The notes below the pieces were generated by a model. It was not told where the DNA came from, did not search any database, and was given only the letters and a program-made list of their open reading frames with translations. Of a DNA stretch of 64,000 nucleotides, positions 9,852 to 18,038 are shown one piece after another. The stretch is from Paracoccaceae bacterium (GTDB taxonomy: Bacteria; Pseudomonadota; Alphaproteobacteria; Rhodobacterales; Rhodobacteraceae). Both the position numbers and the translations under genes were made by a program. Location: assembly GCA_021741245.1 (NCBI GenBank), contig JAIOYF010000003.1:361534-425533 (forward strand), written 5' to 3'. Numbering within the stretch: the stretch's first letter is position 1; every line of letters starts with the position of its first letter.

Positions 9852-10948
9852 CACCCCTCCTCCAGATGCAACAGCAAGCCAAGCGCCAAAAGCGTGGCCG
9901 CCACGGGCGAGGCCCATGCGGCAAGCATGATCGGAATTTGCCCGTTCTCACCAAGAACTTGGGCGAAATTGCGCAGAAAGAAAATGAAGAACCCACCCAA
10001 AACAGCCATCAGAACCAGAACCCCGGTTTTCCCGAAACGGGAGTGGCGCATCGTAAAGCCCGCCGCGATGAGCACCATCGAGGCCAGCAGCAAGGGCTGC
10101 GCCAATTCCATCTGATACCATACCTTATGCGCACGCGCTGAGAACCCCGCGCGTTCAAGGCCTGCGATATATTTGGGCAATTGCCAGAATGGCACACCCG
10201 AAGGCAGGCCAAAACTGTCCCTGATCCCTTCACGCGTCAGATTAGAGGGGAGCGTTGCCGTATCCGGCAGGGCTTGGGCACTGCGTTCGGGGTTGTCTTG
10301 CGTCAGGTCCCAGCGCTTTGCCCCGGAGAGTTGCCATGCGCCCGGAATCAAAAGGGCACTTTCCGCCTCAACCCGCGCCAAGGGCACCCCATCCTTGCCA
10401 AACAGCAAGAATGTGACGCCAAACAACTCTGTCCCATCGGTATTGGCGCGCACGGCCCGGATGACCGTTTGGCCCTCTTCATTGCCCTGACGCAGCCAAA
10501 GGCCCGTTTCAGCAAGGGACAAGGTGCTTTGTATGCCCTTGGCCGCGATGGACCACAGCCTGTCATACTCTTTTTGGGTGGCCGCAACCAAGGGGTTCAG
10601 CACGGCCACCGCCAGCAGGCCGATGATAACCGCCACCAGCACCGGCGCGACCAGAAAGCGCAGCGCCGAGCGGCCTGCCGCCCGCATGACGACCAACTCG
10701 GACGACCGCGCCAGCGACAAGAACATCGTGATGGCCGCCAAGATCATGATCAGGGGCAAAATCCGGTACAGGCTGGCGGGTGTGTTCATCGTAGCCAGTT
10801 GCAATGCCCCGGCGGTACTGATGCCCTGATCGGCAAAGCGGCGGATTTGTTCGATGGTATCAAGCAGCAACAAGATCGCCAGAAAGACGAAAAAGACCTG
10901 TGCAAAGGCCCAAAGAAACCGGCGAGCGATGTAGAGTGACAGGATCAT
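9851..10948 (-). CDS. lptG: LPS export ABC transporter permease LptG
   Basis: Inner-membrane permease of the LptB2FG complex that extracts LPS for the Lpt bridge. The 365-residue protein has the YjgP/YjgQ layout: three N-terminal membrane helices (starting LSLYIARRFLWAFAQ), a periplasmic jellyroll domain (about residues 90-265) and three C-terminal helices. ATG 10948 overlaps the lptF stop (ATGA); the longer open frame upstream runs through lptF coding sequence. LptB is not in the window. Confidence 0.94.
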   Translation of the reverse strand: MILSLYIARRFLWAFAQVFFVFLAILLLLDTIEQIRRFADQGISTAGALQLATMNTPASLYRILPLIMILAAITMFLSLARSSELVVMRAAGRSALRFLVAPVLVAVIIGLLAVAVLNPLVAATQKEYDRLWSIAAKGIQSTLSLAETGLWLRQGNEEGQTVIRAVRANTDGTELFGVTFLLFGKDGVPLARVEAESALLIPGAWQLSGAKRWDLTQDNPERSAQALPDTATLPSNLTREGIRDSFGLPSGVPFWQLPKYIAGLERAGFSARAHKVWYQMELAQPLLLASMVLIAAGFTMRHSRFGKTGVLVLMAVLGGFFIFFLRNFAQVLGENGQIPIMLAAWASPVAATLLALGLLLHLEEG

Positions 10949-12075
10949 GCGGGCATTGTCCCCGCATCCGTGCGCCCGACACGTCGGGGTCGCTGCGACA
11001 ACCAGAGCAAGCCAATGCCGATGGCGATGCCCGTGGTCGGGGCAAGATAGACCGAAGGCCATGCCAGATCAGAGCGCAAGGCAAGACCCGTCGCCTGTGT
11101 GTTGATCAACTGCACCACGATCAGCAAAAAGATCGACACGCCGATCTGGCGCCACAGCCCAAAGCGGCTGAAGGCCCCCAGAAGCAGCGATCCAAAGCCA
11201 ATCAATGCCGCCGCAATCGCCAGCAAGGGTTGGGAAAACCGCGTATGTCCCTCTTGCAACAAGACGGCACGGCTGGATTGGGTTTCGGTTACCAGTGCCT
11301 CGCTTGGCCACAGCAATTCCCAAGTGGACACCTCTTGCACGCCGCGCCCGATCCGGCCGGTTCGGTCAAGCAGGCCCGCCAGTTCATAGGTCACATCGGC
11401 AAATCGTGTGACCGCAATGCGGCGCGTGCCTTGGGTCAGGTTTTGCGTCATCCCGTCAAACATCAACAGCTTTGGCACCGTATCGCCGCGCACCAACAAG
11501 GCCCGGCGCGCGGTATAGGTTGTGGTCTGTCCCGCGACCCGGTCATCAGACACGAAAATATCGCGCAACTCACCCGTCTGGGTGATTTCCCGGATGTACA
11601 GGGTGACACCCGCCAAAGGATGCATGAACTGCCCCTCGCGCAAGAAACGCGCCGTGGCATTGCTGGACAGTTCCGCCGAGCGGTCGTTCAACTCCGTCCT
11701 GCTGATCGGCACGATGACATGCGACAGAACCGACAGCATGGCCATCACGATGACCCCGAAGAAAAGCACCGGACGCGCAAGGCGAAACGACGAAAACCCC
11801 GTCGCCTGCATCACCACAAGCTCGCTTTCTCCGGTCAGCCTGTTGGCCACATAGACCGCGGCGGCAAAGGCCGAGATCGGCAATACAAGGCGGATGATAT
11901 TGGGCAGGGTCAGCAAGGAAAACTGAAGGAAGACCAGCGCGCTTTGTCCGTCGCCGATCATCTGGTCAAACAGTCCGACGGCCCGGTTGATCCAGTAAAC
12001 AGACACAATCAGTAGGGAAAAGAACCCGAATACCGCAAGCAGTTGCGACAGCAGATATCTGTCGAATCTTGGCAC
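10945..12075 (-). CDS. lptF: LPS export ABC transporter permease LptF
   Basis: Partner permease of LptG, with the same six-helix plus periplasmic jellyroll architecture (376 residues from this start). I chose GTG 12075 because it gives V-P-R-F-D-R-Y-L-L-S-Q, matching the family N-terminus. ATG 12141 would add 22 residues without a clear Shine-Dalgarno, and GTG 12075 also has only a weak one, so the start is uncertain. It is the first gene of the lptF-G-D-surA-pdxA-rsmA run. The promoter should lie in the 128-bp divergent region shared with pepA. Confidence 0.92.
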   Translation of the reverse strand: MPRFDRYLLSQLLAVFGFFSLLIVSVYWINRAVGLFDQMIGDGQSALVFLQFSLLTLPNIIRLVLPISAFAAAVYVANRLTGESELVVMQATGFSSFRLARPVLFFGVIVMAMLSVLSHVIVPISRTELNDRSAELSSNATARFLREGQFMHPLAGVTLYIREITQTGELRDIFVSDDRVAGQTTTYTARRALLVRGDTVPKLLMFDGMTQNLTQGTRRIAVTRFADVTYELAGLLDRTGRIGRGVQEVSTWELLWPSEALVTETQSSRAVLLQEGHTRFSQPLLAIAAALIGFGSLLLGAFSRFGLWRQIGVSIFLLIVVQLINTQATGLALRSDLAWPSVYLAPTTGIAIGIGLLWLSQRPRRVGRTDAGTMPA

Positions 12076-12203
12076 GGTCCGGAATACCCCAAATGAAAAC
12101 TCGATCGACCCTAGGCGAAACCACGCGGGATGAAAACTCATATCTGGTCATTCGGCGGTGTGCGGGCTAGCCTCCGCGCAAATGGTTTAGCCCCGAGGCC
12201 AAT

Positions 12204-13676
12204 ATGTCCCAACCCGTATCGATCCAGTTCCAAGCCACAGATCTTGATGCCATCGCGCAGGCCAAGGGGCGGGTCGTCATTTTTGTCGATACCGCCAAGT
12301 CGGTCAGCCCGGCAGGGCGCAAGCTGGATCGGTTGATGCGGGGGGGCCTTGCGCGGTTCATCGGCTCTGAGGCCTTTGCCGCGTTGAAACCGGGCGAGGC
12401 GCAGGATCTTGCTTGGCCCGGCGGGCTGGAGGCGGAAGCGGTTCAGGTGATCAGCCTGCCCAAACGTGCCACCATCGCCGAGGCGCGCAAGGCAGGCGGG
12501 GCAATCGGCCGCGCCCTTACGCCGTCAGGGGCGCTGATCTTGGCCGAAGGGCATGCGCAGGCCGCCGAGATTGCCTTTGGTGTGGCGATGCGGGCCTATA
12601 GCTTCACACCCCACAAGACGGCCGAGAAAAAAGAGATCGGGCCTGTGACCGTCATGGTCACCGCTCCCGAGGCGATTGCCGCCCAAGCCAACGCTGGTGC
12701 CGCCGTGACCGAAGGCGTGTTCTTCACCCGCGATCTGGTCAACGAGCCGGCAAATGTGCTGACCACCTATGATTTCGCCGCCCGTCTTGCCGCCATGCAA
12801 GAACTGGGGCTGGAGGTGGAAATCCTTGAAGAGGAAGAGCTGACAAAACTGGGCATGGGTGCCTTGTTGGGCGTGGGGCAGGGGTCTGAAACCCCCTCCA
12901 AGGTCGTTGTCATGCAATGGAAAGGCGGGCCAAAGGATCAGGCCCCCCTGGCCCTGATCGGCAAGGGCGTGGTCTTCGATACGGGCGGCATCTCGATCAA
13001 GCCTGCGGGCGGCATGGAAGAGATGACCATGGATATGGGCGGGGCTGGCGTCGTGGCGGGGGTGATGCGCACCTTGGCGCTGCGCAAGGCCAAGGCCAAT
13101 GTAGTCGGTCTGGTCGGTCTGGTCGAGAATATGCCTGACGGTCGGGCACAGCGCCCCGGCGATGTGGTGACCTCGATGAAGGGCGATACGATCGAGGTGA
13201 TCAATACCGATGCCGAAGGTCGCCTCGTTCTGGCCGATGTGATGTGGTATGCCCAAGACCGCTTCAATCCCACCGGAATGATCGACCTTGCCACCCTGAC
13301 CGGGGCAATCATCGTGGCGCTGGGTCATGCGAATACTGGCGTGTTTTCCAATGATGATGCGCTGTGCAATGCCTTTTTGAAGGCTGCCGAGGCCGAAGGC
13401 GAAGGCGCATGGCGGATGCCAATGGGCGAGGCCTATGACGCCAAACTGAAATCCCGCATCGCAGATATGATGAATGTCGGCGGGCGCGATGGCGGGGCGA
13501 TCACGGCGGCGCAGTTCTTGCAACGCTTTGTCAAACCGCAGATGCCATGGATCCACTTGGATATCGCGGGCACGGCCTTGTTGAAGACCGACACCCCCCT
13601 TGCGCCGAAGGGCGCCACGGGGTGGGGTGTGATGGCCTTGAACCGGCTGATCAAAGATCGGTATGAGGCAAAGTAG
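12204..13676 (+). CDS. pepA: Leucyl aminopeptidase (M17)
   Basis: Cytosolic di-metal aminopeptidase that removes N-terminal amino acids from peptides; in some bacteria it also binds DNA. The 490-residue protein has a variable N-terminal domain and the M17 catalytic domain, with the signature NTDAEGRL at residues 334-341 and the GKGVVFDTGG and KPAGGMEEMT metal/substrate motifs. GAGG lies 5 nt before the ATG. It diverges from lptF and is followed 43 bp later by holC, the usual pepA-holC pairing of proteobacteria. Confidence 0.96.
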   Translation: MSQPVSIQFQATDLDAIAQAKGRVVIFVDTAKSVSPAGRKLDRLMRGGLARFIGSEAFAALKPGEAQDLAWPGGLEAEAVQVISLPKRATIAEARKAGGAIGRALTPSGALILAEGHAQAAEIAFGVAMRAYSFTPHKTAEKKEIGPVTVMVTAPEAIAAQANAGAAVTEGVFFTRDLVNEPANVLTTYDFAARLAAMQELGLEVEILEEEELTKLGMGALLGVGQGSETPSKVVVMQWKGGPKDQAPLALIGKGVVFDTGGISIKPAGGMEEMTMDMGGAGVVAGVMRTLALRKAKANVVGLVGLVENMPDGRAQRPGDVVTSMKGDTIEVINTDAEGRLVLADVMWYAQDRFNPTGMIDLATLTGAIIVALGHANTGVFSNDDALCNAFLKAAEAEGEGAWRMPMGEAYDAKLKSRIADMMNVGGRDGGAITAAQFLQRFVKPQMPWIHLDIAGTALLKTDTPLAPKGATGWGVMALNRLIKDRYEAK

Positions 13677-13719
13677 GCCTGCGGATCGCACGCGGGCAGG
13701 GGTGGCAACGGGGGAACCG

Positions 13720-14178
13720 ATGGGCAATGTGCTGTTCTATCACCTGACCCGGTCGTCGGCCGAGGCCACCGCGCGCACGCTTTTGGACAAATCCTTGCCC
13801 AAGGGGTGGCGCGTGATGATCCGGGGCACGAATCAATCCACGCTGGAACGGCTGGACCATCGCTTTTGGTCAGAGCCTGCCGACAGTTTCTTGCCCCATG
13901 GCCTGCAAGGCGGGCCATCGGATGGCGATCAACCGGTCTTGTTGGGCACGGGTGCGATTGCCAATCAGGCGCAGGTTCTGGTGCTGATCGATGGGGCCGA
14001 AACCACAGCAGATGAGGCCGGGGCGCTGGAACGGGTGTGCGTCTTGTTTGATGGCGACGATCCTGCCCGCCTGTCCCATGCACGGGGCCAGTGGAAGCAA
14101 TTGACCGAGGCAGGAGTGCCTGCGCAATATTGGTCCGAAGAAACCGGGCGTTGGGTCAAAAAGGCCGAAAAAGGCTAG
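13720..14178 (+). CDS. holC: DNA polymerase III subunit chi
   Basis: Chi subunit of the clamp-loader complex, which contacts single-strand DNA-binding protein. The 152 residues are a little longer than the E. coli protein but carry the chi N-terminus (VLFYHLTRSSAE), the middle QSTLERLDHRFW and the LVLIDGAE strand. ATG 13720 follows GGGGA; the frame is open upstream to 13663 but that stretch is not conserved-looking. It converges on DUF1289 with 16 bp between stops. Confidence 0.92.
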   Translation: MGNVLFYHLTRSSAEATARTLLDKSLPKGWRVMIRGTNQSTLERLDHRFWSEPADSFLPHGLQGGPSDGDQPVLLGTGAIANQAQVLVLIDGAETTADEAGALERVCVLFDGDDPARLSHARGQWKQLTEAGVPAQYWSEETGRWVKKAEKG

Positions 14179-14194
14179 GCACGCCTTTGCTGGC

Positions 14195-14425
14195 TTAGCC
14201 CGCCACGCGGGCGGCCCTGCCACCGCGACGCTTTTGCAAGCGTGGCGCGCGGGTCGGCAATTCGGCCATGATGGCGGCGCGGGCCTCATGCGTCAGGCGC
14301 GACCATGCACCAATTTCCTCAATCGTCCGAAAGCATCCGACGCACAAACGCTCTTCGGGATGCACCACGCACAGCTTGACGCAGGGTGATTGAATTTCGT
14401 CGCGTGTCCAGACGTCGTCTTTCAC
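14195..14425 (-). CDS. DUF1289 small cysteine-motif protein
   Basis: A 76-residue DUF1289 protein with four cysteines in the pattern C-x3-C-x8-C-x2-C (SPCVKLC...CVGC), which suggests a small metal-binding or iron-sulfur knuckle. A basic tail (RLQKRRGGRAAR) follows. The GTG at 14425 is 4 nt past the ruvX stop, with AGGG 8-9 nt upstream, so it is probably translated from the ccmI-ruvX transcript. Function unknown; metal binding is inference from the cysteine spacing. Confidence 0.82.
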   Translation of the reverse strand: MKDDVWTRDEIQSPCVKLCVVHPEERLCVGCFRTIEEIGAWSRLTHEARAAIMAELPTRAPRLQKRRGGRAARVAG

Positions 14426-14429
14426 CTGA

Positions 14430-14909
14430 TCAACCCTGCTCTCGTGCCATATGCGCCATCCGGTCAAGCGCGCCTTGCAAGATATAACCGGCGGCGACCT
14501 GATCAATCACTTCTTTCCGACGCTTTCGCGACGTATCCGCCTCCAGCAGTGCTCTTTCTGCCGCAACGGTTGACAAACGCTCGTCCCAAAAGGTGATGGG
14601 ATGATCTGTCAGCTTTTCCAAATTGCGGGCAAAGGCCCGTGTCGACTGCACCCGTGGCCCCTCGCTGCCATCCATGTTCAACGGCAGGCCAAGGATGATT
14701 CCCACCGCCCCCCGCGCCTTGAGCAGATCCAGCAGGCGGCTGGCATCAATCATGAACTTCTCTCTCCGGATCACCTCGATCGGGGTGGCAACCCCACGGC
14801 GCAGGTCTGACAGGGCAACGCCAATGGTTTTGTCCCCCAGATCAAGCCCGGCAATTGCCCTGTTTACGGGCAGAATGGCGGCAAACTCGGCAATATCGGT
14901 CAGGATCAT
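14430..14909 (-). CDS. ruvX: Holliday-junction-resolvase-like YqgF/RuvX nuclease
   Basis: RNase H-fold nuclease (YqgF/RuvX) implicated in pre-16S rRNA 5' end processing and proposed as a resolvase. The 159-residue length is normal. The first acidic strand is [16 protein letters not shown], followed by a conserved [12 protein letters not shown] segment and [11 protein letters not shown] near the C-terminus. The ATG overlaps the ccmI stop (ATGA). Confidence 0.94.
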   Translation of the reverse strand: MILTDIAEFAAILPVNRAIAGLDLGDKTIGVALSDLRRGVATPIEVIRREKFMIDASRLLDLLKARGAVGIILGLPLNMDGSEGPRVQSTRAFARNLEKLTDHPITFWDERLSTVAAERALLEADTSRKRRKEVIDQVAAGYILQGALDRMAHMAREQG

Positions 14910-16126
14910 TCGGCCACCCCGGCGGCGGTCGCCGCCTCTTTCAGGCCCGCCAATTCCACGCTTTGCCCTTCAAACCGACGGACAGCTTCGGCATAGATCT
15001 CGCGCGCCTCATCCGTGCGACCCAAAACCCCCAGCGAGGTGATCAGCCGCGCCCAATCCTCGGCGGGGCCACCTTCGGTCGCCAATCTGTCGCCCAATTG
15101 CGCGACCATGCCCGAAATCATGGCTTGGCGATCCTCGGGCGTCATATCGGCCGCAGCGGCCACGTCCCCCGCCGAAGGGCCGCGCTGCGGTGTGGGCAAG
15201 GTGTATTCCACCCCGGCGCGGGCGGCGACCTCGGGCAATTGTTCGCGGATGGGCGCAATCCACGGGGCGTCATCGGGGCCTTCTTCCAAAAGCCTGCGCC
15301 ACAGCACAAAGGTCCGGTCAAAGCGCCCGATCTGGGCGAACATGACGCCCGAGTAATAGCGTGCGGTCCCGTTTTGGGCATCAAGTGCAAGCGCGCGCAC
15401 CAAAACCGCTTCGGCCTCCGGCGACACATAGCCCCCAGCAGCCAAGATCATCAACTCGGCCAGCGTGGCCTGATCTTCTCCGGTCGCGGCGGCTGCCTTT
15501 GCCGCAATCAGCCCGCTTTGCGCCTGCATGGCTGCCTTGAAGTTCCCAAGCGCGGCCTCGTTGCGGGCCAAAAGGGTCAGGCCACTGATGTCTCCCGGCC
15601 GCTCTTGCACAGCGCCACGCAATTTCTCCATCAGGTCCAGAAAGGCCGGGTCCACATCGCTGCGGGCGGGCGGAGGAGTAGCGGCCACCTCTGCCTCTGC
15701 CTGACTGGGGCGCGTGGTGCGCAGCGTTTCAGACATGGCAAACCGTTCCTTGAGCGGCAGATCAGGATATCCGGGCGCGCCAAGGCGGGTATACAAGGCG
15801 ACCGATCCGGCCATCACCACGGCGATCAGGGCCATCAGGCCAAGGCCCGCCGTCTTTGGCGTGGCTTTGGGCTGGGCCTGTGCGGCGCGATCCGCCTCCA
15901 ACAGGCGGCGCGAGACCTCTGTGCGCAGGCGATGCGCCTCTTCCGGCGGCAGCACCCCACGGTCAAGATCGCGCTCGATCTCGGCCAGTTGGTCGCGATA
16001 AACGGTCAGGTCAAACTCGGCCGCGCTCCGCGTCTCGCCCCGGTTGTGCCGGGCGGCAAGGATCAGCGCCGCCGTCACCAAACCTGCCACGGCGGCTGCC
16101 AGCATCCAAAAAATCCAATCGCCCAT
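14906..16126 (-). CDS. ccmI: Cytochrome c maturation protein CcmI
   Basis: Chaperones apocytochrome c to the haem ligation complex at the periplasmic face. The 406-residue protein has a first membrane helix (residues ~5-24), a cytoplasmic leucine-zipper-like loop ([15 protein letters not shown]), a second helix (~93-113) and a periplasmic TPR domain. ATG 16126 has GGAAGGG 6 nt upstream. The open frame extends to 16318 but that part is not protein-like. Other ccm genes are absent from the window. Confidence 0.93.
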   Translation of the reverse strand: MGDWIFWMLAAAVAGLVTAALILAARHNRGETRSAAEFDLTVYRDQLAEIERDLDRGVLPPEEAHRLRTEVSRRLLEADRAAQAQPKATPKTAGLGLMALIAVVMAGSVALYTRLGAPGYPDLPLKERFAMSETLRTTRPSQAEAEVAATPPPARSDVDPAFLDLMEKLRGAVQERPGDISGLTLLARNEAALGNFKAAMQAQSGLIAAKAAAATGEDQATLAELMILAAGGYVSPEAEAVLVRALALDAQNGTARYYSGVMFAQIGRFDRTFVLWRRLLEEGPDDAPWIAPIREQLPEVAARAGVEYTLPTPQRGPSAGDVAAAADMTPEDRQAMISGMVAQLGDRLATEGGPAEDWARLITSLGVLGRTDEAREIYAEAVRRFEGQSVELAGLKEAATAAGVAE

Positions 16127-16385
16127 CGTTGCACCCTTCCACCCAGGCCGCGTATCCCGGCCAACCCCATGTAATGGTTTGGGGCCGCTTTCAAAAGGCA
16201 CAATTGGCCGCAGTCCGGCAAACCCCTGCACCGCCCCCTGCGGCAACTTGGCAAGATGTCGTAATTTTCCCTGTTGTGCCGCTTGGGGCAGCGGATAGAA
16301 GCGGGTCAGGGTCCACATAGGGCCAACGGGTCAAAGTGGGCATCTTGGGTGCCGCAGGCCAAGCCGTCGCAAAGGATAAGGGCAG

Positions 16386-17633
16386 ATGAAACGCTATTCG
16401 GTCTTTGCCATCGCCCGTGAGGCTTTGGGATATCACCAAGGCTGGGAACGCGCATGGCGCTCACCAACACCCAAGGCCAGCTATGATGCCATCATCGTGG
16501 GCGCAGGCGGCCATGGTCTGGCCACGGCCTATTACCTTGGCAAGAATCACGGCATCCGCAATGTCGCGATCCTTGAAAAAGGCTGGCTTGGCGGCGGCAA
16601 CACCGGGCGCAACACCACGATCATCCGCTCGAATTATCTGCAAAACAGCTCTGCCGCGATCTATGAAAAGTCCCGCTCCCTTTATGAGACGCTAAGTCAG
16701 GATTTCAACTATAACGTCATGTTCAGCCCGCGTGGCGTGATGATGCTGGCCCAAACCCACCACGAGGTGCGCGGCTATCTGCGCACGGCCCATGCCAACA
16801 GCCTGCAAGGGGTGGAGACGCAGTTCATCACGCCGCAACAGGTCAAGGAACTCTGCCCGATCATGAATATTGACGGGCCGCGCTATCCGGTTCTGGGCGC
16901 GCTCTGGCAACCCCGCGGTGGAACCGGGCGGCATGACGCGGTGGCCTGGGGCTATGCGCGCGCCTGCTCGGACATGGGGATGGACATCATCCAGCAATGC
17001 GAAGTGACGGGCGTGCGCTCCGAAGGTGGGCGCGTGACGGGGGTCGAGACGACCAAGGGCTTCATCGGCACCAAAAAGCTGGGCATCGTGGTCGCGGGCC
17101 ACTCGGGCCAAGTTGCCGATATGGCGGGCTTCCGTCTTCCCGTCGAATCCATGGCACTGCAGGCGCTGGTGTCTGAACCCATCAAACCGTGCATGGATGT
17201 GGTGGTGATGGCCAACACAGTGCATGGCTATATGTCGCAATCCGACAAGGGTGAGATGGTGATTGGCGGCGGCACCGACGGGTTCAACAACTATACCCAG
17301 CGCGGATCGTTCCAGCATATCGAGGAAACCCTGCGCGCACTGATCGAAACCTTCCCCATGCTCAGCCGCCTCAAAATGCTGCGCCAATGGGGCGGGATTG
17401 TCGATATGACCGGCGATCGCTCGCCCATCATCTCGAAAACCCCGCTTGGCAATTGCTTTATCAACTGCGGCTGGGGCACCGGCGGCTTCAAGGCGATACC
17501 CGGCTCCGGCTGGGCCATGGCGGACCTGATGGCCAAGGGCGAGCCGGGCCCCTTGGCGGCCGAGTTCGACATGTGGCGCTTCCGCGAAGGTCGTTTCATC
17601 GACGAATCTGTGGCCGCTGGCGTGGCGCACTGA
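16386..17633 (+). CDS. soxB: Heterotetrameric sarcosine oxidase, beta subunit
   Basis: Oxidative demethylation of sarcosine to glycine, producing formaldehyde (or 5,10-CH2-THF) and H2O2. The 415-residue beta subunit binds FAD through IIVGAGGHGLATAYYL and is expected to carry covalent FMN on a histidine; H183 in GRHDAVAWGYA is in the right region. AAGGATAAGGGC precedes the ATG. It opens the soxB-D-A-G operon and is separated from soxD by repeat copy C. The ~260 bp between ccmI and soxB are divergent and should hold both promoters. Confidence 0.96.
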   Translation: MKRYSVFAIAREALGYHQGWERAWRSPTPKASYDAIIVGAGGHGLATAYYLGKNHGIRNVAILEKGWLGGGNTGRNTTIIRSNYLQNSSAAIYEKSRSLYETLSQDFNYNVMFSPRGVMMLAQTHHEVRGYLRTAHANSLQGVETQFITPQQVKELCPIMNIDGPRYPVLGALWQPRGGTGRHDAVAWGYARACSDMGMDIIQQCEVTGVRSEGGRVTGVETTKGFIGTKKLGIVVAGHSGQVADMAGFRLPVESMALQALVSEPIKPCMDVVVMANTVHGYMSQSDKGEMVIGGGTDGFNNYTQRGSFQHIEETLRALIETFPMLSRLKMLRQWGGIVDMTGDRSPIISKTPLGNCFINCGWGTGGFKAIPGSGWAMADLMAKGEPGPLAAEFDMWRFREGRFIDESVAAGVAH

Positions 17634-17643
17634 GATGCCCCTT

Positions 17644-17688
17644 CATCTGTTCATAAATATCCCGGGGGTCCGGGGGCAGAGCCCCCGG
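17644..17688 (+). repeat. Intergenic repeat copy C inside the sox operon
   Basis: Starts CATCTGTTCATAAATATCC and ends in a CCGGGGGC...GCCCCCGG hairpin (8-bp stem, 17670-17688). It is the only copy between two genes of an obvious operon, where it could adjust soxB against soxDAG mRNA levels. Confidence 0.75.
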
Positions 17689-17714
17689 TGCCCTTGCAAT
17701 CATGAGGCACCGAC

Positions 17715-18038
17715 ATGCTGATCCTTGAATGCCCCTATTGCGGCGTAAAGGCCGAGGAAACCGAGCTGTCCCCGGGCGGCGAAGCGCATCTCAAGCGCTT
17801 TGGCCCCGACTCGTCAGATGCTGATTTCGAGGCCTATATGTTCGCCCGCAAGAACCCCAAGGGCGTGCATTTTGAGCGTTGGCGCCATGCCTACGGGTGC
17901 GGCAAGTGGTTCCTGGCCGCCCGCTGCACCGCCACGCTGGAGGTGTTTGGCACATACCCGGCCCAATCCACCGAACCACCGGTTGAGGTGATAGACAAGA
18001 TCAAGGCCAAGCGTCCCGATTGGAAGGGCTTCAAATGA
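17715..18038 (+). CDS. soxD: Sarcosine oxidase, delta subunit
   Basis: Small zinc-binding subunit of heterotetrameric sarcosine oxidase, 107 residues. The zinc ligands known for this subunit are recognisable as C6, C9 (ECPYCG), H58 and C62 (RHAYGCGKWF). GAGG lies 9 nt before the ATG. The stop overlaps the soxA start by ATGA. Confidence 0.95.
   Translation: MLILECPYCGVKAEETELSPGGEAHLKRFGPDSSDADFEAYMFARKNPKGVHFERWRHAYGCGKWFLAARCTATLEVFGTYPAQSTEPPVEVIDKIKAKRPDWKGFK

Noticed and set aside
14906..16174. Long plus-strand ORFs opposite ccmI, lptF, cioB and nrdJ
   Set aside because: They are antisense shadows of GC-rich genes, with His/Arg/Pro/Gln-rich translations and no domain signature.
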